Source: JALHST01 sp038316335
GTDB taxonomy: Bacteria; Bacteroidota; Bacteroidia; Flavobacteriales; Flavobacteriaceae
Assembly: GCA_038316335.1 (NCBI GenBank)
Contig: JBBQAM010000051.1
Span: 1-27,676 of the forward strand
Length of the DNA stretch: 27,676 bases
Direction: 5' to 3'
Shown: piece after piece, positions 24,255 to 27,676 of the stretch
How the letters are laid out: each line of letters opens with the position of its first letter
How positions within the stretch are numbered: position 1 is the stretch's first letter
Translations under genes and position numbers: made by a program
Notes under the pieces: generated by a model
What the model was told of the DNA's origin: nothing
Database searches by the model: none
What the model saw: the letters and a program-made list of their open reading frames with translations, nothing else

Positions 24255-24776
24255 TTATTTGAGGTTTGCCATCGTCCGCTTATGATGATGATCTATGTGG
24301 CACATTGTGAAATACATCATTTCACGAATCGTTAGATTTTTTAATAACGGATGGGGTATAAAGTAATCATCGAGTTCTTGTTCGGAGAACTTTTCAAGAT
24401 TTCCGCAAAGGCTATCATTGGTAGTTACTAACTTTTTTGTCAGCTCTTGTAGTGCTTCAAAATGGACTACCTTGGGTAGAAAAGGTGGTGTTGCTTTTGC
24501 TCCGGCTTCAAGCACTGTTCGATAATAGTGCGTTAACACGGCATACTCTTTCGAGGTACCGCTCGATTTCCCGAAGTTAAATTGAGTAAGAACATCGCTG
24601 CTTTGAAGTATTCTCTCCAAAGGTCGAATACTTAAATAGAGGTGCTCCAATTGTTGTCCCGGAGTCCATTTTTCATTTTTCGAAAATTCGAATTCTTCCT
24701 TACTAAGGGTATTTACATAATCTACAAAAGCCCTATGGCTTGTTGAAAGACTCCGTATGATTGTTTCTTTTTTCAT
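24255..24776 (-). CDS. DinB family protein
   Basis: A 173-residue protein of the DinB/YfiT-like four-helix-bundle family. The frame is open further up to 24824, but the ATG at 24774-24776 (MKKETIIRSLSTSHRAF) starts the first helix. The three metal-binding histidine positions typical of the family appear as His45 in WTPGQQLEHLYLSI and in the C-terminal motif MCHIDHHHKRTM (His160 and His163/His164). The bundle of helices between them is consistent. Such proteins bind nickel or zinc, and some are thiol (bacillithiol or mycothiol) transferases, but most have no known activity. It is cytoplasmic, and a 10-bp palindrome lies in its upstream region. Confidence 0.86.
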   Translation of the reverse strand: MKKETIIRSLSTSHRAFVDYVNTLSKEEFEFSKNEKWTPGQQLEHLYLSIRPLERILQSSDVLTQFNFGKSSGTSKEYAVLTHYYRTVLEAGAKATPPFLPKVVHFEALQELTKKLVTTNDSLCGNLEKFSEQELDDYFIPHPLLKNLTIREMMYFTMCHIDHHHKRTMANLK

Positions 24777-24919
24777 GAACCCAGTGGTGCAATGGTTTCT
24801 AATGCAACCGCAAATGTTTTCCAAAGGTGCTGATAGGTCTTTGGCTTGGCGAATGTGGCAGCCTATTCCCTAAAGGCGAATCGGGTGAATAAAGATATTG
24901 ATTTTATTTTGGTGATCAA

Positions 24920-24929
24920 TGAACGTTCA
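24920..24929. promoter_or_regulatory. Perfect 10-bp palindrome upstream of the DinB gene
   Basis: TGAACGTTCA lies about 145 bp upstream of the DinB start and 27 bp past the stop of the preceding gene. The sequence is similar to half-site arrangements bound by TetR-like repressors, but no such regulator is nearby. It may be chance. Confidence 0.25.
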
Positions 24930-24955
24930 CTATTTGGTAGGGTGGTCGGGCCGTT

Positions 24956-25384
24956 TTATAGTTTAAAAATATCCAATCCTTTAATCCAGAAAATTCCGGA
25001 TTTAAAAAACGTAAGCCTTGACTTTATGACCCGGTCTGTTTTATCCCGAGCAGGTTTTGTTATATAATGTGCCTTCGAATTCCTAAAGTCGAGAACGTCT
25101 TGTTGGTCAAGGTCTTTTTCCTTGTCTGTAAAAAAAGAAACAACGGTACCGTCGGCGCTCCAATTTCCCTTACCGTATTTATTTTCTTCCCAAGGAATCC
25201 CATTTTTGTGATTTGTATAGGAATGAAACAAAAACGTTCCATCTTGATTTAATGTCAATTTATATTCAATCCAGTGGATTGCCTTATCCCCAATTTGAAG
25301 GTAATAATCTCCTGCAGGGCTGTCAGATTGTGAGAACAACGGCAAGCTACAAATGAGTAGAAATAGGGTCGTTCTTAATTTCAT
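24956..25384 (-). CDS. Small secreted protein of unknown function
   Basis: A 142-residue protein with signal peptide MKLRTTLFLLICSLPLFSQ (1-19). The mature part is a short beta-rich domain: GDYYLQIGDKAIHWIEYKLT, LNQDGTFLFHSYTNHK, YGKGNWSADGTVVSFFTDKE and RLTFFKSGIFWIKGLD. The pattern of a strand with a DGTF turn, followed by GxWSxDGxxV, recurs in lipocalin-like or META-like small exported proteins that describe a response curve of strands, but no family can be named with certainty. No cysteines remain after signal removal. It stands alone, 144 bp after the SnoaL-like gene and 179 bp before the DinB gene. Confidence 0.75.
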   Translation of the reverse strand: MKLRTTLFLLICSLPLFSQSDSPAGDYYLQIGDKAIHWIEYKLTLNQDGTFLFHSYTNHKNGIPWEENKYGKGNWSADGTVVSFFTDKEKDLDQQDVLDFRNSKAHYITKPARDKTDRVIKSRLTFFKSGIFWIKGLDIFKL

Positions 25385-25479
25385 AAGTTGAATTTAAACG
25401 CATTAAGATGTTCTTGCATAATGATTCTTTGACAATACAAAGTGCCCGCTTTTCCAAGTATTGGTTTTAGGGATTCATG

Positions 25480-25508
25480 GTACGCCAGCACAAACAAGTG
25501 CAGCGTAC
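25480..25508. terminator. Strong hairpin downstream of the SnoaL-like gene
   Basis: GTACGC (25480-25485) and GCAC (25488-25491) pair with GCGTAC (25503-25508) and GTGC (25498-25501) around an AAACAA loop, with a small CA/A internal loop. It lies 20 bp past the SnoaL-like stop. The T-run (ATTTTT, 25510-25515) is on the plus-strand side, so by sequence it terminates transcription entering from the left; for the minus-strand gene it has an A-run before and no T-run after. Confidence 0.5.
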
Positions 25509-25528
25509 AATTTTTGGACCGAACTTGG

Positions 25529-25981
25529 TTATTTTTCCTCTAAAGTCACAAAAAGTTGTGATTTTATTAGCCATTCTCCGGATGCTTTGGTCCACATCGC
25601 CGAATAATTACCGCCTACAATAGCATCATTGCCCGTTTCAGGGTCGTATCCTTTCCAGGTCCCATTTTCCCAGGCCAATCCTCTTTTTTCGTTCACAACG
25701 ATTTCGGTTGGGGTGCGTACCCAATACATTTTAGATGCTCCTGCATCTAAAATATAGTGTTTTAGGGCATTTTTACTTGTTAATAGGGTGCCACTTCCTG
25801 TTGTGATCAACACATCATCGGTCAAATACGAGAGTATTTTCGGGAGGTCATATGATTTAAGCGCTTGGTTTGAAGCACTTCTGAGTGCTTGTATCTGATC
25901 TTTGTTGGTTTGAGCGTCCAGTTCCATGACGAAGGCGCAAAATGTGAGCAGCAAGATGATCAGTTGCCTGGTATATTTCAT
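25529..25981 (-). CDS. Secreted SnoaL/DUF4440-like protein (NTF2-like fold)
   Basis: A 150-residue protein with signal peptide 1-23 (ending MELDAQ). The rest matches the DUF4440/SnoaL-like NTF2 fold: an N-terminal helix IQALRSASNQALKSYDLPKI followed by LSYLTDDVLITTGSGTLLTS, a strand pair IVVNEKRGLAWENGTWKGYD, and the end YSAMWTKASGEWLIKSQLFV. These folds act as polyketide cyclases, isomerases or ligand binders; in secreted Bacteroidota copies the role is mostly unknown. It starts 17 bp after the stop of the DUF3472 gene, so the two are very likely co-transcribed. A strong hairpin lies just past its stop. Confidence 0.83.
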   Translation of the reverse strand: MKYTRQLIILLLTFCAFVMELDAQTNKDQIQALRSASNQALKSYDLPKILSYLTDDVLITTGSGTLLTSKNALKHYILDAGASKMYWVRTPTEIVVNEKRGLAWENGTWKGYDPETGNDAIVGGNYSAMWTKASGEWLIKSQLFVTLEEK

Positions 25982-25998
25982 TTTTTGGTATGTATCGA

Positions 25999-27291
25999 TT
26001 ATTCTAATGCTGTAAAATGTATGTTGGGTGCCCTGTTTAATTGTTTTCTTTGAAATAGGCTGCCAATAGGGGTATGGTCATTTGAGAAACCGCAATTCCT
26101 TAAATAAAAGCCGGCGCCTTCATTGCCACCGGAATAGTCTAGCCTGTACCCTTTTCTCGCGGTATTGTCGGCGGTAAAAACCGCTTTCGTAATTTCATGC
26201 CAACCTAAGGAATCATATACCCATTGATTTTGATACATCCCTTTTCTTTCGATCACGCCTTGATCCGGAATGAAATTTTCAAGGAAGGAATACAGTCCCT
26301 TCAAGTAGGTGGTTGTTTTTGGTCTTCTAAATTGCGCAATTAAATTCCATTCATTGCGTATAGGATCGAAAAAATAGGCAACAAAGTCTGTATAGCCATT
26401 AGTTGAAGGGGTTGCCCCGACTAGAAATCCGTAATTTATATTGGTTTTCCAACTGAAGACTTTAAAGCTTTGACCGCCAGAGCCTTCATCCCCAAAATCA
26501 TTCGTTTGTACATTTTCCCCTTTCTTCAACAAGATGATTCGGTCCTCTTCTGGTATTTCGGCTGGATTGTCAGTTTCATAAGGGCTCCAAATTGAAAAAA
26601 GTATGCGTCGTTCGGTTGGGGAATTTACCTGTATCCCAAAATATCCTTCGGCAAAACCATTCGCCATAAAATAGGAACCTTCGACGTCTTGATGGTCTGG
26701 AATTCGCAATTCACTATAAAACCATGCTACAGAATCAACACCTTCTGGGATTTCGTAATTTAAATGGTCGGAAGGCCCTCTTCTTCCAAAATAAAAATCA
26801 TCTTTTACATAGCTAAAGGATTCTGGTGTTTGGGTCCGTATCAGTAGTGCAGTGATATTGGCAAAGGTATTTCCCGCTTTTTTCAACCCTTTGATATCTA
26901 TGTAGTGGTAGCCAGCTTCCTGTACAGTGAATTTGCCCATTGGAACATCGCTAAACGCACTACCGGAGAGGATTAAATTCTTTGATTGACCCTCAAACTG
27001 GATCTGAATCTCTGAAGTTAAGGCAGCTACTTTTGCTCGTAGCCCAAGAACAATCTCTCCTGGGGTCTCCATATAAAAAAAGGTACGAATGGTTTCCTTT
27101 TGATTCGTCCAATCAAAAATACCGTCCTCCGTGAGCATATTAGAGGATTTATAACCGGTATCACTCAGTATCCATGAATTCCCGGCCGTGGGGATGGAAA
27201 TAGTGAACCCACGTTGTTTTTCCTGACCCGATACGCCATAGTGCACGGTGGTTGCAACAAAAATGTAGAATATATAAATTGACGTATGCAT
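25999..27291 (-). CDS. Secreted DUF3472 protein with N-terminal DUF5077-like domain
   Basis: A 430-residue exported protein. The frame is open further up to 27465, but that extension overlaps the 3' end of the acetyltransferase gene and lacks a signal; the ATG at 27289-27291 gives MHTSIYIFYIFVATTVHYGV, a signal peptide. An N-terminal beta-sandwich (about 25-145) matches DUF5077, and residues about 150-360 match DUF3472: AWFYSELRIP, GYFGIQVNSPTERRILFSIWSP, GQSFKVFSWKTNINYGFLVG, YTDFVAYFFDP. The C-terminus carries GAGFYLRNCGF. DUF3472 proteins are often found with polysaccharide-degrading genes, but their activity is unknown. No C-terminal secretion (T9SS) domain is visible. It probably shares a transcript with the SnoaL-like gene. 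Confidence 0.87.
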   Translation of the reverse strand: MHTSIYIFYIFVATTVHYGVSGQEKQRGFTISIPTAGNSWILSDTGYKSSNMLTEDGIFDWTNQKETIRTFFYMETPGEIVLGLRAKVAALTSEIQIQFEGQSKNLILSGSAFSDVPMGKFTVQEAGYHYIDIKGLKKAGNTFANITALLIRTQTPESFSYVKDDFYFGRRGPSDHLNYEIPEGVDSVAWFYSELRIPDHQDVEGSYFMANGFAEGYFGIQVNSPTERRILFSIWSPYETDNPAEIPEEDRIILLKKGENVQTNDFGDEGSGGQSFKVFSWKTNINYGFLVGATPSTNGYTDFVAYFFDPIRNEWNLIAQFRRPKTTTYLKGLYSFLENFIPDQGVIERKGMYQNQWVYDSLGWHEITKAVFTADNTARKGYRLDYSGGNEGAGFYLRNCGFSNDHTPIGSLFQRKQLNRAPNIHFTALE

Positions 27292-27394
27292 GCTGGTTAT
27301 GCTATTGATTATTTTAGGAATATGCAAATTGGTCACGGTTTTAGGAGCATTATCAAATTTAATTATTAGCAGTTCTGCATTTTGTTTTGATTTT

Positions 27395-27676
27395 CTAGTT
27401 CCATTTTGAAATATATTTTCCGTCAAGAGTTTGTACCCATAGCCATGCATCCCCAATTTCATCATCTTGAACTATATCACAAAACATAAATCCATTATTC
27501 TGTAAAATTTTTGTGAAAGCATTGTATTCTGGTGCCGTTTTAGCAGTAATTATTAGTGTCGGGTCAGCCCCATTTGAAATCGCAATGAGCTCTTGACATG
27601 CAAAAGTAGCAACTCCTTGACCTTCAAATTCTTTGAACGTCCAGTAGGCAATTTCAACTTTTCCGTCTTTAGGTTT
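27395..27676 (-). CDS. GNAT family N-acetyltransferase, 5' end cut by window edge
   Basis: The last 94 codons of a minus-strand gene enter from the right edge and end at TAG 27395-27397. The visible part contains VEIAYWTFKEFEGQGVATFACQ, with the EGQGVAT acyl-CoA-binding loop (Q/RxxGxG/A), followed by ILQNNGFMF, the family's F/N-G-F motif after motif A, then AWLWVQTL. Length beyond the edge should add about 60-80 residues. The substrate is unknown. The open frame of the next gene overlaps it only if its unlikely upstream start is used; with the chosen start the gap is 103 bp. Confidence 0.85.
   Translation of the reverse strand, partial: KPKDGKVEIAYWTFKEFEGQGVATFACQELIAISNGADPTLIITAKTAPEYNAFTKILQNNGFMFCDIVQDDEIGDAWLWVQTLDGKYISKWN

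Noticed and set aside
27292..27465. 58-codon N-terminal extension of the DUF3472 gene
   Set aside because: It overlaps the end of the acetyltransferase gene and would place the signal peptide inside the protein.
1..27676. Search for CRISPR arrays, tRNA or rRNA genes, transposases and phage genes
   Set aside because: No regularly spaced repeats, no cloverleaf-like sequence noticed, and no frame with DDE, integrase or phage features was found by reading; this is not a computed scan.

Overview
The window looks like a piece of a Bacteroidota chromosome, most likely a (marine) member of Flavobacteriia. The evidence is the moderately AT-rich composition, the near absence of strong Shine-Dalgarno sequences, many lipoproteins with an LxxC-type lipobox, two DUF6090 membrane proteins, and families common in Flavobacteriaceae (DUF6090, DUF6624, DUF5694, DUF3472, MsrQ-like haem proteins, tricorn-type S41 peptidases). 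This assignment is an inference from content; no rRNA or tRNA is present. All genes but one (an M28 peptidase at 13039-14592) are on the minus strand. Most stand alone, separated by 80-500 bp. No transcription factor, transposase, integrase, CRISPR array or tRNA was found.

Left part (1-2.3 kb): a truncated DUF6090 membrane protein carrying an in-frame pair of 21-bp repeats, a two-domain rhodanese-type sulfurtransferase and an SDR oxidoreductase. Peptidase-rich part (2.4-14.6 kb): five secreted peptidases from four unrelated clans lie close together: M28 with a PA domain, S9A prolyl oligopeptidase, tricorn-like S41, P1/S58 aminopeptidase (DmpA type) and a second M28 (carboxypeptidase Q type). 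Between them lie a DUF5694 lipoprotein, a small polytopic membrane protein, a 53-codon ORF and a clearly decayed dihydrofolate-reductase-family gene. Together the peptidases look like periplasmic or surface peptide scavenging, although they are not one operon.

Middle part (14.6-20.6 kb): a ThuA-domain protein followed closely by an MsrQ-like ferric-reductase-type membrane protein, a DUF6624 lipoprotein, a lipoprotein with two cupredoxin-like repeats of which only the first keeps a possible copper site, a gene remnant, a DoxX-like membrane protein, and a DUF6090 protein with an extra C-terminal jelly-roll (carbohydrate-binding-like) domain.

Right part (20.8-27.7 kb): a SAM methyltransferase, a Tat-exported cupin next to a group II PLP-dependent decarboxylase, a DinB-family protein, a small secreted protein of unknown function, a secreted SnoaL/DUF4440-like protein closely following a secreted DUF3472 protein, and the 3' end of a GNAT acetyltransferase cut by the window edge.

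No clearly new multi-gene system is visible. The observations most worth checking are the double cupredoxin-like lipoprotein, the DUF6090 + jelly-roll fusion, the repeat insertion in the other DUF6090 gene, the peptidase cluster, and the several decayed genes in the intergenic stretches.
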